Below, piece after piece: positions 15,483 through 24,870 of a DNA stretch of 64,000 bases. Below the pieces are notes generated by a model. It did not search any database. It was not told the DNA's origin and saw only the letters and a list, made by a program, of their open reading frames with translations. Position 1 is the first letter of the stretch, and every line of letters starts with the position of its first letter. This DNA is from Thermus aquaticus. Lineage in GTDB: Bacteria > Deinococcota > Deinococci > Deinococcales > Thermaceae. The stretch covers positions 1,847,351 to 1,911,350 of the forward strand of contig NZ_LHCI01000106.1 in the NCBI RefSeq assembly GCF_001280255.1, given 5' to 3'. Both the position numbers and the translations under genes were made by a program.

Positions 15483-16794
15483 GCTCCACCAGCCTTTCCA
15501 CCCGCACCCTTTCTATCCGGCGCTGGTCGGCGCTTTCCACCACAAAGCGGAAGCCCTGCCACTCCACGCTCTCCCCCACGCCGGGGATGCGGCCGAACCG
15601 CTCGTAGAGGAAGCCGGAAAGGGTGTCGTACTCCCCCTCGGGGAGCTCCACCCCCAAGGCCTCGGAGACCTCGTCTATGGGGGTCTGGGCCTGGATGGAA
15701 AGGGCGCCGTCGGCCAAGCGCTTGATGGGGGCGTCCTCGGGCTCGTCGGTCTCGTCGTAGATCTCGCCCACGATCTCCTCAATGACGTCCTCCAAGGTCA
15801 CGAGGCCGGCGGTGCCCCCGAACTCGTCCACCACGATGGCCATGTGGACCTTCCGGCGGCGGAGCTCCTTGAGGAGGCTCCAGGCGTCCATGTTCTCGGG
15901 GACGAAGTAGGGCGGGTGGGCGATGGAGGCCACGGTGCGCCCCTTCAGGTCCTCCTGGCAGTGGTAGTCCAGAAGGTCCTGGGCGTAGGCGATGCCCACG
16001 ATGTGGTCCACGCTCTCCCTATAGACGGGGACGCGGCTATAGCGGTGCTCGCGGAAGAGGTGGAGGAAGTCCTCGAGGCTGGCCTCGGCCTCTATGGCCA
16101 CCATCTCCACCCGGGGGGTCATGATCTCCCGCACCGGGGTCTCCTCCAGCTCCAGGATGGAGTGGATCATCTCCTCCTCCTGGGCCTCAATGGTGCCCGC
16201 CTCCTCCGCCCCCGCCAGGATGAGCCTGAGCTCCTCTTCGGAGACCAGGGAGGCGTTTCTGGGCTCGAGGCCCAGCGCCCTGAGGAAAAGCCCCGAGACC
16301 AGGCTGAAGAAGCGGCCCACGGGGTAGAGGAGGACCGAGAGGAGGTAGATGGGCCAGGCAGCCACCTTGGCCAGGGCCGCGGCGTGGTGCACCGCCAGGG
16401 ACTTGGGGGTGATCTCGCCGAAGAAGAGGATGAGGAAGGTCATGACCCCGGTGGCCACCCCCACCCCGGCGGAGCCGAAGGCCTCGGTGGCGACCTCGGT
16501 GACCAAGGCGGTGGCGGCGATGTTCACCAGGTTGTTGCCCACCAGGATGGTGGTGAGGAAGCGGGTGATGTCCTGGGCAAGGAGGCGGAAGGGCCCTCCC
16601 TGGCTTTCCGCAAGCTCCCGCACCTTCCAGGGGTAGAGGGTGGTGAGGGCGGTTTCGCTGGCGGAGAAGAAGGCGGAAAGCCCCAAAAAGAAGACCAAAA
16701 GAAAAATCTCCCCGGGGGTTGGGGCTTGGGACTGGGCCAGGGCTATGGAGCTGAAGGGCAGGAGGAAGGGCCACCGACTGGGAGGTCTGTCCAT
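15469..16794 (-). CDS. CNNM/CBS-domain membrane protein (HlyC/CorC family)
   Basis: Integral membrane protein proposed to move magnesium or other divalent cations. From the ATG at 16794 it has 441 residues. A CNNM transmembrane domain (about 20-205, with the family motif [12 protein letters not shown]) is followed by a CBS pair ([27 protein letters not shown] onward) and a C-terminal CorC_HlyC domain ([20 protein letters not shown]). A longer frame to 16902 is less likely because AAGG sits before the 16794 ATG. TGTACAAT (-10-like) lies about 14 bases upstream. Confidence 0.92.
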   Translation of the reverse strand: MDRPPSRWPFLLPFSSIALAQSQAPTPGEIFLLVFFLGLSAFFSASETALTTLYPWKVRELAESQGGPFRLLAQDITRFLTTILVGNNLVNIAATALVTEVATEAFGSAGVGVATGVMTFLILFFGEITPKSLAVHHAAALAKVAAWPIYLLSVLLYPVGRFFSLVSGLFLRALGLEPRNASLVSEEELRLILAGAEEAGTIEAQEEEMIHSILELEETPVREIMTPRVEMVAIEAEASLEDFLHLFREHRYSRVPVYRESVDHIVGIAYAQDLLDYHCQEDLKGRTVASIAHPPYFVPENMDAWSLLKELRRRKVHMAIVVDEFGGTAGLVTLEDVIEEIVGEIYDETDEPEDAPIKRLADGALSIQAQTPIDEVSEALGVELPEGEYDTLSGFLYERFGRIPGVGESVEWQGFRFVVESADQRRIERVRVERLVEHGED

Positions 16795-16846
16795 ATACCT
16801 TGGGCCATTGTACACCAAGGAGCGCGGCCCGGCCTGCAGTCCTCCC

Positions 16847-16875
16847 TTGACAGGTGCTTGACGGGTGTGTATAGT
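16847..16875 (+). promoter_or_regulatory. Strong promoter of the MarR-RND operon
   Basis: TTGACA (16847-16852), exact 17-base spacer, TATAGT (16870-16875). This is the closest match to a sigma-A consensus in the window. The -10 ends 8 bases before the marR ATG, so the transcript should be leaderless or nearly so. A direct repeat CTTGACAGGTG/CTTGACGGGTG (16846-16856, 16857-16867) covers the -35 and spacer and could be the MarR operator. Confidence 0.8.
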
Positions 16876-16883
16876 TGAGGAGT

Positions 16884-17318
16884 ATGAACGGTCCCCCCGC
16901 ACCCCTGGTGGAAGAGCTGTCCCACCTCGGCTACGCCCTCATGCGCCTCCTCCTCCAGCGGGCCAAGGAGGTTTTCGCCAAGGAGGGGCTTTCCCTCCTT
17001 CAGGCCGAGGTCCTGAGGCTGGTGCGGGAGGGGGTGAACGCCCCTTCCCGGCTGGCGGAGCACCTGGAGATCCAGCCTTCCCAGGTCTCCCACCTCCTGG
17101 CCTCGTTGGAGGAGGCCGGTTTGGTGGAGCGGCGCCTGGACTCCGAGGACCGGAGAAGGGTTCTCCTGCACCTTACCCCCAAAGGGGAAGAAGCCCAAAA
17201 GCGGCTCAAGGAGGCCTGGCTTGCGGCCTATAGCCAGCATCTGGCCAGGCTGAACCCTGAGGAGCTCCTCCTCTTCCGGGACCTCCTGAGGAAGCTCACG
17301 GAGGTGGAGCGTGCCTAG
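16884..17318 (+). CDS. MarR-family transcriptional regulator
   Basis: A 144-residue winged-helix repressor, first gene of an efflux operon. The wHTH runs LSLLQAEVLRLV...APSRLAEHLEIQPSQVSHLLASLEEAGLVERRLDSEDRRRVLLHLT, with the wing DSEDRRR; N- and C-terminal helices form the dimer interface. It very probably represses its own operon and is released by a pump substrate. It overlaps the next gene by 8 bases. Start chosen at the ATG directly behind the promoter; an in-frame TTG at 16875 falls inside the -10. Confidence 0.93.
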   Translation: MNGPPAPLVEELSHLGYALMRLLLQRAKEVFAKEGLSLLQAEVLRLVREGVNAPSRLAEHLEIQPSQVSHLLASLEEAGLVERRLDSEDRRRVLLHLTPKGEEAQKRLKEAWLAAYSQHLARLNPEELLLFRDLLRKLTEVERA

Positions 17319-18576
17319 GGTCTTGGCCCTCCTCCTTCTCCTGGCCCCCGCCCTGGCCCAAAGCGCCCTGGCTCCCCTAAGGGACCACCCCCTGGCCCGC
17401 CAGGCCCAAAGCTACCTGGAGGCGGCCCGCAAGGCCCTCCTGGCCCAGGAAAGCCCCGTGGCCCTGAACCTGCAAGCGGGCCACGCCCGCCTGGGCTACG
17501 CCTGCACCCCCGAGGCCCTATGCCAGAGCCTGCCCTCTAGCGGAAGCAACCTCACCCTGGCCCTGGTCCTCACCCCCTTCCCCTTCGGGGACGTGGCCGA
17601 CGGGCAGGAGCGGGCCCGCATCGCCCTCAGGCGGGCCGAGTTGGGCTACCGCAGGACCCTCACCGCCCTCCAGGCCCAGGCGGTGGCCGCCTACGGCCGC
17701 TACCAGGAGGCCCTTCTTGGGGAAAAGCTGGCCCTGAAGGGGGTGGAGCTGGCCCAGATGGCCCTGGAGGCCGCCAGGAAGCGCCAGGCCAACCCCAAGG
17801 AGCTGAGGGAGGCGGAGCTCGCCCTCAAGGAGGCGGAAAACCGCCTGGAGGAGGCGAGGCGGGGGGTGGCCCTGGCGGAGCAGGCGGCCCTGGGCCTGGT
17901 GGACCTCGAGGCCCCCCTGCCCCAGATTCCCCTCCCCCAGGGCGGGGCCTACCTGCAGGTGGAGGAGGCGAGGCTTTCGGTCCAAGAGGCCCAGATCGCC
18001 TATGACGGCGCCTTCCGCAACCTCCTGCCCAAGCTGGACGTGAGCTACCTCCGCTACCCCTCGGGCAACGACACCCTGGCCCTCAGCCTGAGTAGCCGCA
18101 CCCTGCAGCCCACCCTGAGCTACACCCGCCAGGACCCCGCCCGCCCCGCCACCCAGGTGCCCGGGGCGGGGAGCTACCGGAGCGTGGAGGAGCTCAGGCT
18201 TTCCCTCTCCCTCACCCTCTCCCCAGGCCTCTTCCAGGGATTGGCGGCGGCCGAGGCCCAGCTACGGGGGGCCCTCGAGGCCCTAAAGGCGGCGGAGGCC
18301 CAGGCCAGGCTTCAGGAAGAGACCCTAAAGGGCGCCCTCCAAAGCGCCGAGGCCGCCTTAGCCCTGGCCCAGCTCCGCCTGGAGGGCGAGCGAAAGGCCC
18401 TGGAAGAGGTGAAACGGCGCCTGGCGTTGGGCCTGGAAAGCGGCCTCGCCCTCAAGCGGGCCGAGCTTTCCCTTTTGCAGGCGGAGCTTGCCCGCCTGCA
18501 GGCCGAGAACAACCTGAAAAACCGCCTGATGGAGCTTTACCAGCTTTACGGTCAAATCCTGGAGGTGAACCCGTGA
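17311..18576 (+). CDS. TolC-family outer membrane efflux protein (first of two)
   Basis: Predicted outer-membrane channel component, 421 residues. Signal peptide (MPRVLALLLLLAPALAQS), then long alpha-helical coiled-coil stretches rich in Ala, Leu, Glu and Arg. A beta region (LDVSYLRYPSGNDTLALSLSSRTLQPTLSYT) sits in the middle, and a second helical hairpin near 330-410. This two-fold helix-barrel-helix pattern is that of TolC/OEP proteins. GTG start inside marR; its stop overlaps the next TolC-like gene by 4 bases. Confidence 0.87.
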   Translation: MPRVLALLLLLAPALAQSALAPLRDHPLARQAQSYLEAARKALLAQESPVALNLQAGHARLGYACTPEALCQSLPSSGSNLTLALVLTPFPFGDVADGQERARIALRRAELGYRRTLTALQAQAVAAYGRYQEALLGEKLALKGVELAQMALEAARKRQANPKELREAELALKEAENRLEEARRGVALAEQAALGLVDLEAPLPQIPLPQGGAYLQVEEARLSVQEAQIAYDGAFRNLLPKLDVSYLRYPSGNDTLALSLSSRTLQPTLSYTRQDPARPATQVPGAGSYRSVEELRLSLSLTLSPGLFQGLAAAEAQLRGALEALKAAEAQARLQEETLKGALQSAEAALALAQLRLEGERKALEEVKRRLALGLESGLALKRAELSLLQAELARLQAENNLKNRLMELYQLYGQILEVNP

Positions 18577-19535
18577 GAACCCTTTGGATCCTGATCCTTT
18601 TCTGGCTCCCGGCCCTGGCCCAGCCCCTGCCCGAGGCGCTGAAGAAGGCCCAGGAAGTCCCCGCCGTCCTCAACGCCAGGCTGGAGGCGGAGGCCAAGGC
18701 CAAGGACCTGGCCCGCACCCTGGAAGACCCCCTGCGCACGCCCTTAGGCGAGCTTCAGGCCAGGCAAGCCCTGGCCCTGGCCGAGGCCAGGCTCAAGCGG
18801 GCCCTGGCCCAAGCGGAAAGCGACATCGCCGCCGCCTACGCCCAGGCCCTCGAGGCCGGCCTCCAGGTCAGGCTGGCGGAAAAGGCCCTGGCGGTGGCGG
18901 AGCTGGCCCTCAAGGCCGCCGAGGTCCGGGTCAAGGGGGGTGGGGCCACCTCCTTGGACCTCCTGGAGGCCCAGAACCGGGTCCTGGAGGCCAGGAAAAA
19001 CCTGGAGGCCGCCAAGCGGGGCGAAAACGCCGCCAGGGCCTCTTTGGAGAACCTGGTGGGCCCCTGGAAGCCCGAGCCCGTGGCGCTTCCCCCCCTGCCG
19101 GAAGAGGGCCTGGTGGAGCAGCTTCTTGAGGAGCACGCCGACCTTTTGCAACTCAGGCAAAGCCTGGAGCTCCTCCGCTTCCAGCGGGGCCTCCTGGACG
19201 AGAGCTTCGCCGCCAGGAAGGACATAGAGGCCCTGGAGGACCAGATCAAGACCCTGGAGGTGAGCCTGGGCAACCTGGAGCGCTCCCTCCGGGTGGGGCT
19301 CAAGGCCCGCTACGACCAGCTTGCCCCCCTGCTAGAGGGGGCCAAAGCGGCGGAGGAGGCCTACCGGGCCGCCAAGGAACGCTACGCCGCCGAGGAGCGG
19401 CGCTTCAAGGCCGGGCTCGTGAGCCAGCTTGGGCTCAGGCAACAGGAGCTCGCCCTATTCCAAGCGGAGCTGACTTTGGCCCAGGCCCGCCACGCCTACC
19501 TGAAGGCCTACTACGGCCTTCTGGCCTCGAGGTGA
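18573..19535 (+). CDS. Second TolC-like protein, short and nearly all helical
   Basis: 320 residues with a signal peptide (MRTLWILILFWLPALAQ) and OEP-like helices (VKGGGATSLDLLEAQNRVLEA matches the typical turn before the second helix). Compared with its neighbour it is about 100 residues shorter, and I see no clear membrane beta segment. It may therefore be a periplasmic tunnel element, or a channel subunit that works with the first protein. GTG start overlapping the preceding gene (GTGA). The following adaptor starts 4 bases after its stop. Confidence 0.8.
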   Translation: MRTLWILILFWLPALAQPLPEALKKAQEVPAVLNARLEAEAKAKDLARTLEDPLRTPLGELQARQALALAEARLKRALAQAESDIAAAYAQALEAGLQVRLAEKALAVAELALKAAEVRVKGGGATSLDLLEAQNRVLEARKNLEAAKRGENAARASLENLVGPWKPEPVALPPLPEEGLVEQLLEEHADLLQLRQSLELLRFQRGLLDESFAARKDIEALEDQIKTLEVSLGNLERSLRVGLKARYDQLAPLLEGAKAAEEAYRAAKERYAAEERRFKAGLVSQLGLRQQELALFQAELTLAQARHAYLKAYYGLLASR

Positions 19536-19538
19536 GGG

Positions 19539-20717
19539 ATGAGAAAGGCTCTCCTACTCCTTCCCCTTCTCCTTGTGGCCTGCGCCCCCAAAAAGGCCGA
19601 GGCCCCTCAGGCAGAGGCCGAGCCCTCGAGGGTCCAGGTGCGGGTGGTGGAGGCCAGGCGGGGGGTTCTGGAGCGCGCCGCCCAGGTGGCCGTGACCCTG
19701 CAGGCCGAGCGGGACAGCCTGGTGGCCGCCGGGGCCTCGGGCCGGGTGCAAAGGACCCTTCCTGCGGGAAGCCGGGTGGCCCAGGGGGAGGGCGTGGTCT
19801 TCCTGGACCCCGCCCCCTTCCAGGAGGCCCTGGCCCAGGCCCGGCTGGCCCTGGCCCAGGCCGAGGCCAACCTGGAGCGGACAAAAAACCAGATCTCCGG
19901 AAACCGCCCCGCCCTCCTGGCCCAGCTGGAGGCGGCCAAGGCCCAGCTGGACGCTGCCAGAAGGCGCTACGAGGAGGGAAAGGCCCTCCTGGCGGTGGGG
20001 GCCCTGGCCCCCCTGGACCTCAAGACCCTGGAAGCCCAGTACCAGCAGGCCCAAAGCGCCTATGAGAGCGCCAAGGAGGCCCTAGACCGCCTGGATAGGG
20101 CGGAGGACCTGAGGCTTTTGGAGCTTCAGGTGGAGGCGGCCAGGCTCCAGGTGCGCCAGGCGGAGCGCAACCTCAAGGAGGCCACCATCCGCGCCCCCTT
20201 CGCCGGGGAGGTGGTGGAGGTCTACGTCAAGGAGGGCGAATTCGTGGGCGTGGGGAACCGGGCCTTCCGCCTGGCCACCACCGACCGCCTCCTGGCCAAG
20301 GCCTACCTTCCCCCCGAGGAGGCGGCCCGCCTCACCCCCGAGACCCGCTTCCTCCTCAGGCAAAGCGGCCAGGAGGTGCCCGCCCGCCTCCTGCGCAAGA
20401 CGGACCTTCCCGGGCAGAACCGGCTGGTGGAGGTGGTCCTGAAGCCGGAAGCCCCCCTCACCCCCGGCCCGGCCGAGGCCCGGTACCAGGAGAAGGTGGC
20501 GGAGGGGATCCTCCTCCCCGCCCTGGCGGTGCGGGCGGAGGAGGGCCAGGCGGTGGTCTACGCCGTGGAAGGGGACAGGGCCCGCCGCCTCCCGGTGCGC
20601 CTTCTGGCCCAGGAAGGGGACAAGGCGGCGGTGGAAGGGCTTACGGAGGGGACCCTCGTGGTCTACCCCGTCCCCGAGGGGCTTAGGGAGGGGGACCTCC
20701 TGGAGGTGGTGCGGTGA
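19539..20717 (+). CDS. RND efflux periplasmic adaptor (membrane fusion) lipoprotein
   Basis: Links the inner-membrane pump to the outer-membrane channel. 392 residues, with lipobox LLLVAC (Cys15) for anchoring. The HlyD pattern is clear: half lipoyl (LVAAGASGRVQRTLPAGSRVAQGEGVVFLD), long alpha-helical hairpin (about 95-205), second half lipoyl (ATIRAPFAGEVVEVYVKEGEFVGVG), beta-barrel and C-terminal domain. ATG behind GAGGG. GTGA overlap with the pump gene. Confidence 0.94.
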   Translation: MRKALLLLPLLLVACAPKKAEAPQAEAEPSRVQVRVVEARRGVLERAAQVAVTLQAERDSLVAAGASGRVQRTLPAGSRVAQGEGVVFLDPAPFQEALAQARLALAQAEANLERTKNQISGNRPALLAQLEAAKAQLDAARRRYEEGKALLAVGALAPLDLKTLEAQYQQAQSAYESAKEALDRLDRAEDLRLLELQVEAARLQVRQAERNLKEATIRAPFAGEVVEVYVKEGEFVGVGNRAFRLATTDRLLAKAYLPPEEAARLTPETRFLLRQSGQEVPARLLRKTDLPGQNRLVEVVLKPEAPLTPGPAEARYQEKVAEGILLPALAVRAEEGQAVVYAVEGDRARRLPVRLLAQEGDKAAVEGLTEGTLVVYPVPEGLREGDLLEVVR

Positions 20718-23700
20718 GGGAAAACCCCCTGGTGGCCTTCTTCGTGGAGCGCTTCGTCTTCGCCACCGCCATCTTCGTGGGCCTGGTCCTGGTGGGGCTC
20801 CTCCTGGGCCTGGGCCTGGGGGTGGAGCTCCTACCCCGCTTCAGCGTGCCCGTGGTGGCGGTCTCCACGGCCTACCCGGGCGCCGGCCCCGAGGAGGTGG
20901 CGGAGCAGGTCTCCAAGCCCCTGGAGGACGCCCTCTCCACCCTAAGCGGGGTGGACACCATCGGCAGCTCCTCCACCGAGGGGTTCAGCCTGGTCTTCGT
21001 CCAGTTCCAGCAGGGGGTGAACGTGGACCAGGCCGCGGTGGAGGTCAGCCAGAAGGTGGCCGCCGCCCGGGGGAGCCTGCCCAAGGACGCTTCCGCTCCC
21101 GTGGTGCAGAAGTTTGACCCCTCGGCCAGCCCCATCCTCTACATCGCCCTCGAGGCCCCGGGGGAGGACCTCTCGGAGGTCCTCCGCTACGCCGAGCGCT
21201 CCCTGAAGCCCAGGCTTCAGCTGGTCCCCGGCGTGGCCGACATCCGCCTCACCGGGGCCCCCAAGCGGGCCATCCGGGTCTACCTGGACCCAAGCCGCCT
21301 CCAGGCCCTGGGCGTGGCCCCGGGGCAGGTGGTCCAGGCCATCTCCGCCTCCGCCCTCAACCTCCCCCTGGGAAGCCTCACCCAGGAGGAGAGGCGCCTG
21401 GTCTACACCCTGCGCTCCACCCCGGCCACCGCCGAGGAAGTGGCGGGCCTCCTCCTGGACCCCTCCCGAGGGGTAAGGGTGCGGGACGTGGCCCGGGTGG
21501 AGGAGCGCCCCGAGGCCCCCAGCACCCTAAACCGCCTGAACGGCCGCCCCGCCGTGCTTCTCGCCGTGGTCAAGACCCCTAGCGCCAACGCCGTGGCCGT
21601 GGCCGACGGGGTGAAGAAGGCCCTAGAGGGGACCAAGCTGCCCCCAGGCTACCGGGCGGAGGTGGCCCTGGACACCACCCGCTTCATCCGGGCGGCGGTG
21701 AACGACACCGTGCGGGAGGCCTTCCTAGCGGCCCTGGCCGTCTCTTTGGTGGTCCTCATCTTCCTGGGGAAGCTCAACTCCGTCTTCTCCGTGATCCTGG
21801 CCATCCCCATCACCCTCTCCGGGGCCATCCTCCTCTTCGGCGTTCTCGGCTTCACCTACAACCTGATCAGCCTCCTGGCCCTCACCGTGGCGGTGGGCAT
21901 CGTGGTGGACGACTCCATCGTGGTGGCGGAGAACATTGACCGCTACCGCAGGATGGGCTTCGGCCCCAAGGAGGCGGTCCTCAAGGGGGCCAGCGAGGTG
22001 AGCGTGGCGGTGGCGGCGGCCACCTTAAGCCTCCTCGCCGTCTTCCTGCCCATCAGCTTCCTCCCCGGCATCATCGGCCAGATCTTCCAGCAGTTCGGCC
22101 TGGGCATGGCGGCGGCCATCGCCGTGAGCTGGCTGGAGGCCCTCCTCTTCCTCACCGTGCGCCTGGCCTACTTCCCGGACCCCGAGCCCCCCACCTTCCG
22201 GGAGGCCTTAAGGGCCCTCACCCTCCTCCCCCAGGACCTGGCCTGGGCCTACCGCCGGGGCTTCCGCACCCCTTTGGGCCTCCTTCTGGGGCTTCTTCTG
22301 GCCTACCTCCTCCTGCAAAGGGGGCCCCTATTCCTCCTCCTTCTCCCCCTCTACCCCGCCCTCCTAGGCCTCCTCCGCTATCTGGGGCGGGCCTTCTTAG
22401 ACTTCATGGGCGCCCTCACCCGGTTCCTCCACCAGGGGGCGGAAGGGAGCCTTTTCCGCCTCACCGAGGCCTACGCCCGGGGGCTTAGGAGGGTCCTGGC
22501 CCGGCCCTACCTGGTCCTGGGGGTGGCGGCCTTGGCCTTTCTCTCCATCTTCCCCATCCTGCCCAGGATCCCCTTCAACTTCGTCCCCCGCTCGGACACC
22601 GGGGTCCTGACCGCCACCCTGCTCCTGCCCAAGGACACGCCCCTCGCCGTCTCCGACCGGGCGGCGAGGGCCCTCGAGGCCCGCTTTCTGGCCCACCCCG
22701 CCGTGGCCCGGGTGGTGACCACGGTGGGGGCCAGCGCCACCGGCGGGGCCCAGGTGGGGGACCCCTCCCGGGTCCAGCTCCAGATCGTCCTCAAGCCCAA
22801 GGGGGAGCGGGAGGACATCTTCACCCTGACCAAGGTCCTGAACCGGGAGGGCAGGGAGGCCCTAAAGGGCTTCCCCGGGGCCGACCTCCGGGTCCTGGCC
22901 CAGACCGGCCCCGAGGCCGGGGACGCCGACCTCCAGTTCTTCGTCACCAGCCCCGACCGGGCCCTTCTGGAAAAGCGCGCCGCCGAGATCGTCGCCTACA
23001 TCGCCGAGAAGCCCTACGTCCTGAGCGTGAAGAGCACCCTCGAGGCCACCCAGCGGGAGAGGGTCTTCGTGCCGGACCCCTCCCGGCTCGCCGGCACCGG
23101 CCTCACCCCCGGGGACCTGGCCCAGGCCCTCAGGCTTTACCTCTCCGGGACCCAGGCGGCCACCGCCCGCAGGAGCGGGGAGGAGTTCCCCATCGTGGTC
23201 CAGGCCGACCCCTTCAGCCTGGGGGGCGAGGCCGACCTCCTCTCCCTCCCTGTCTACGCCCCCGCCCTCCAGGCTTTCCTGCCCCTCGGGAGCCTGGGGC
23301 GGTTTGAGGAGCGCCCGGGGCCCACCCTCATCTCCCGCCGCAACCAGGCTTACACCGCCGGCATCAACATCAATCTGAAGCCCGAGGCCCCGGGGAGCTT
23401 CCAGATCCAGCGGGAGCTGGAAACGGAGCTCAAAGCCCAGGGCCTTCTGGGGAACGGGGTGGAGATCCTGGCCACCGGCCTCGGGAGCTTCACCGGGGAG
23501 CTGGCCCGCCTGGCCCCCCTGGCCTTCTTGCTGGCCCTGGTCCTCAACTACCTGGTCATCGCCAGCCAGTTCAACGCCTGGCGCTACCCCCTCTACCTCC
23601 TCCTCCCGGTGCCCTTGGCCCTGGTGGGGGCCTTCTGGCTCACCTACCTCCTGGGCACCGGCCTGGACGTGATCAGCGTCCTGGGGGTGGTGATGCTGAT

Positions 23701-24019
23701 CGGCCTGGTCACCAAAAACGCCATCCTCCTCCTGGACTTCGCCGTGAAGCGCATGCGGGAGATGCCCCTCAAAGAGGCCCTGGTGGAGGCGGCCAGGCTC
23801 CGGCTTAGGCCCATCCTCATGACCACCCTCACCGTCCTCATCATCAGCCTCCCCCTCCTGCTGGGCACCGGCGAGGGGGCCGAGTACCGCCGGCCCCTGG
23901 GGGTCATCATCCTGGGGGGCCTCCTCTCCTCCACCCTCCTCACCCTCTTCGTGGTGCCCGCCGCCTTCTTCGCCTTTGAGGGGCGGCGGGCCAGGAAAGA
24001 GGAACCCGCGCTGAGGTGA
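20714..24019 (+). CDS. RND-family efflux transporter
   Basis: Inner-membrane proton-driven pump, 1101 residues. Twelve TM segments and two large periplasmic loops are arranged as in AcrB. TM4 carries the paired aspartates of the proton relay (VAVGIVVDDSIVVAENIDRY), and FNAWRYPLYLL...LIGLVTKNAILLLDFA is typical of the second half. An insertion of about 80 residues near 490-570 (FREALRALTLLPQ to FLDFMGALTRFL) adds hydrophobic helices not usual in AcrB. The partner set (MarR, two TolC-like, adaptor) suggests export of drugs, solvents or lipophilic compounds. GTG start. Confidence 0.95.
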   Translation: MRENPLVAFFVERFVFATAIFVGLVLVGLLLGLGLGVELLPRFSVPVVAVSTAYPGAGPEEVAEQVSKPLEDALSTLSGVDTIGSSSTEGFSLVFVQFQQGVNVDQAAVEVSQKVAAARGSLPKDASAPVVQKFDPSASPILYIALEAPGEDLSEVLRYAERSLKPRLQLVPGVADIRLTGAPKRAIRVYLDPSRLQALGVAPGQVVQAISASALNLPLGSLTQEERRLVYTLRSTPATAEEVAGLLLDPSRGVRVRDVARVEERPEAPSTLNRLNGRPAVLLAVVKTPSANAVAVADGVKKALEGTKLPPGYRAEVALDTTRFIRAAVNDTVREAFLAALAVSLVVLIFLGKLNSVFSVILAIPITLSGAILLFGVLGFTYNLISLLALTVAVGIVVDDSIVVAENIDRYRRMGFGPKEAVLKGASEVSVAVAAATLSLLAVFLPISFLPGIIGQIFQQFGLGMAAAIAVSWLEALLFLTVRLAYFPDPEPPTFREALRALTLLPQDLAWAYRRGFRTPLGLLLGLLLAYLLLQRGPLFLLLLPLYPALLGLLRYLGRAFLDFMGALTRFLHQGAEGSLFRLTEAYARGLRRVLARPYLVLGVAALAFLSIFPILPRIPFNFVPRSDTGVLTATLLLPKDTPLAVSDRAARALEARFLAHPAVARVVTTVGASATGGAQVGDPSRVQLQIVLKPKGEREDIFTLTKVLNREGREALKGFPGADLRVLAQTGPEAGDADLQFFVTSPDRALLEKRAAEIVAYIAEKPYVLSVKSTLEATQRERVFVPDPSRLAGTGLTPGDLAQALRLYLSGTQAATARRSGEEFPIVVQADPFSLGGEADLLSLPVYAPALQAFLPLGSLGRFEERPGPTLISRRNQAYTAGININLKPEAPGSFQIQRELETELKAQGLLGNGVEILATGLGSFTGELARLAPLAFLLALVLNYLVIASQFNAWRYPLYLLLPVPLALVGAFWLTYLLGTGLDVISVLGVVMLIGLVTKNAILLLDFAVKRMREMPLKEALVEAARLRLRPILMTTLTVLIISLPLLLGTGEGAEYRRPLGVIILGGLLSSTLLTLFVVPAAFFAFEGRRARKEEPALR

Positions 24020-24022
24020 GCC

Positions 24023-24775
24023 GTGAACGCCAAACGCCTCATCTTCTTCCTCGTGCTCTCTGCCCTGGCCTTAGGGGGGGTCCTCCTTGGGGTGGCCTTC
24101 TACCTCTTCAGGCCCCTGAAGGCGGAGGCCATCGTCCAGGACTACCTGAAGGCCCCCGGGCTAAGCCTGAAGGAAGCCCCATACGGCGTTGAACTCTTTC
24201 CCCAAAGCCCCAGGGCCCTCCTGGCCTTCTACCCCGGGGCCCGGGTGGACCCCCTGGCCTACGCCCCGGTCCTGGCCCCGGTGGCCCAGGCGGGGTATTT
24301 GGTGGTCCTCCTCAAGGTGCCCTCGGGGATCGCCCTTTTAGGCAAGGAGCGGGCTCTGGAAGCGAAAAGGGCCCACCCCGGCCTCCCCCTGGTGGTGGGG
24401 GGGCACAGCCTGGGCGGGGTGGCGGCGGCGGAGGTGGCGGCCCGGGAAGGGCTTCCCCTCCTGCTCTTCGCCGCCTACCCCGAAGGGGACCTCTCTGGGG
24501 TGCGCCTTCCCACCCTGGCCCTTTACGGAACCGAAGACGGCCTCCTGCCCCCAAAGGAGGCCCGGGAAAAGGCCAAAAGGCTTCCCCAAGGAGCCCGGGT
24601 GGTCTTCATAGAGGGCCTGAACCACGCCGGCTTTGGCGCCTACGGGGCGCAAAGGGGAGACAGGCCGGCCAAAAGGCCCCGGGAGGAGCTCTGGGCGGAG
24701 ATCCGCCAGGAGGTCCTCCTCTTTTTGGAAAGCCTGGGTCTGGACACGCCTCCCCCTCCCCAGGCGCTACGCTGA
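24023..24775 (+). CDS. Alpha/beta hydrolase, membrane-anchored
   Basis: 250 residues with one N-terminal membrane helix (about 5-28), then a small alpha/beta hydrolase fold. The catalytic triad is visible: Ser129 in GGHSLGG, Asp172 in YGTEDGLLP and His201 in EGLNHAGFG. Homologues of this size are esterases or dienelactone-hydrolase-like. GTG start 3 bases after the RND pump stop makes it the last gene of the efflux operon. It may modify a pump substrate, but that is inference from position only. Confidence 0.85.
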   Translation: MNAKRLIFFLVLSALALGGVLLGVAFYLFRPLKAEAIVQDYLKAPGLSLKEAPYGVELFPQSPRALLAFYPGARVDPLAYAPVLAPVAQAGYLVVLLKVPSGIALLGKERALEAKRAHPGLPLVVGGHSLGGVAAAEVAAREGLPLLLFAAYPEGDLSGVRLPTLALYGTEDGLLPPKEAREKAKRLPQGARVVFIEGLNHAGFGAYGAQRGDRPAKRPREELWAEIRQEVLLFLESLGLDTPPPPQALR

Positions 24776-24838
24776 GGGCCAGGGGCAAAGTTGGATAGGG
24801 GTGCAAAAGTCCGGGCCTCGAGGCCCCTCCTAAGGGAA

Positions 24839-24870
24839 GAGGGGGGAGCCTATCCCCCCTCCCTTTCCCC
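24839..24870 (+). terminator. Possible terminator of the efflux operon
   Basis: Hairpin GGGGGGA (24841-24847), gccta loop, TCCCCCC (24853-24859), followed by a pyrimidine run CCCTTTCCCC. It lies between two converging genes. The U-tract is weak. Confidence 0.35.

Noticed and set aside
16795..16902. N-terminal extension of the CNNM protein from 16902
   Set aside because: The added residues have no membrane or signal character and overlap the opposite promoter; the ATG at 16794 has a ribosome-binding site.
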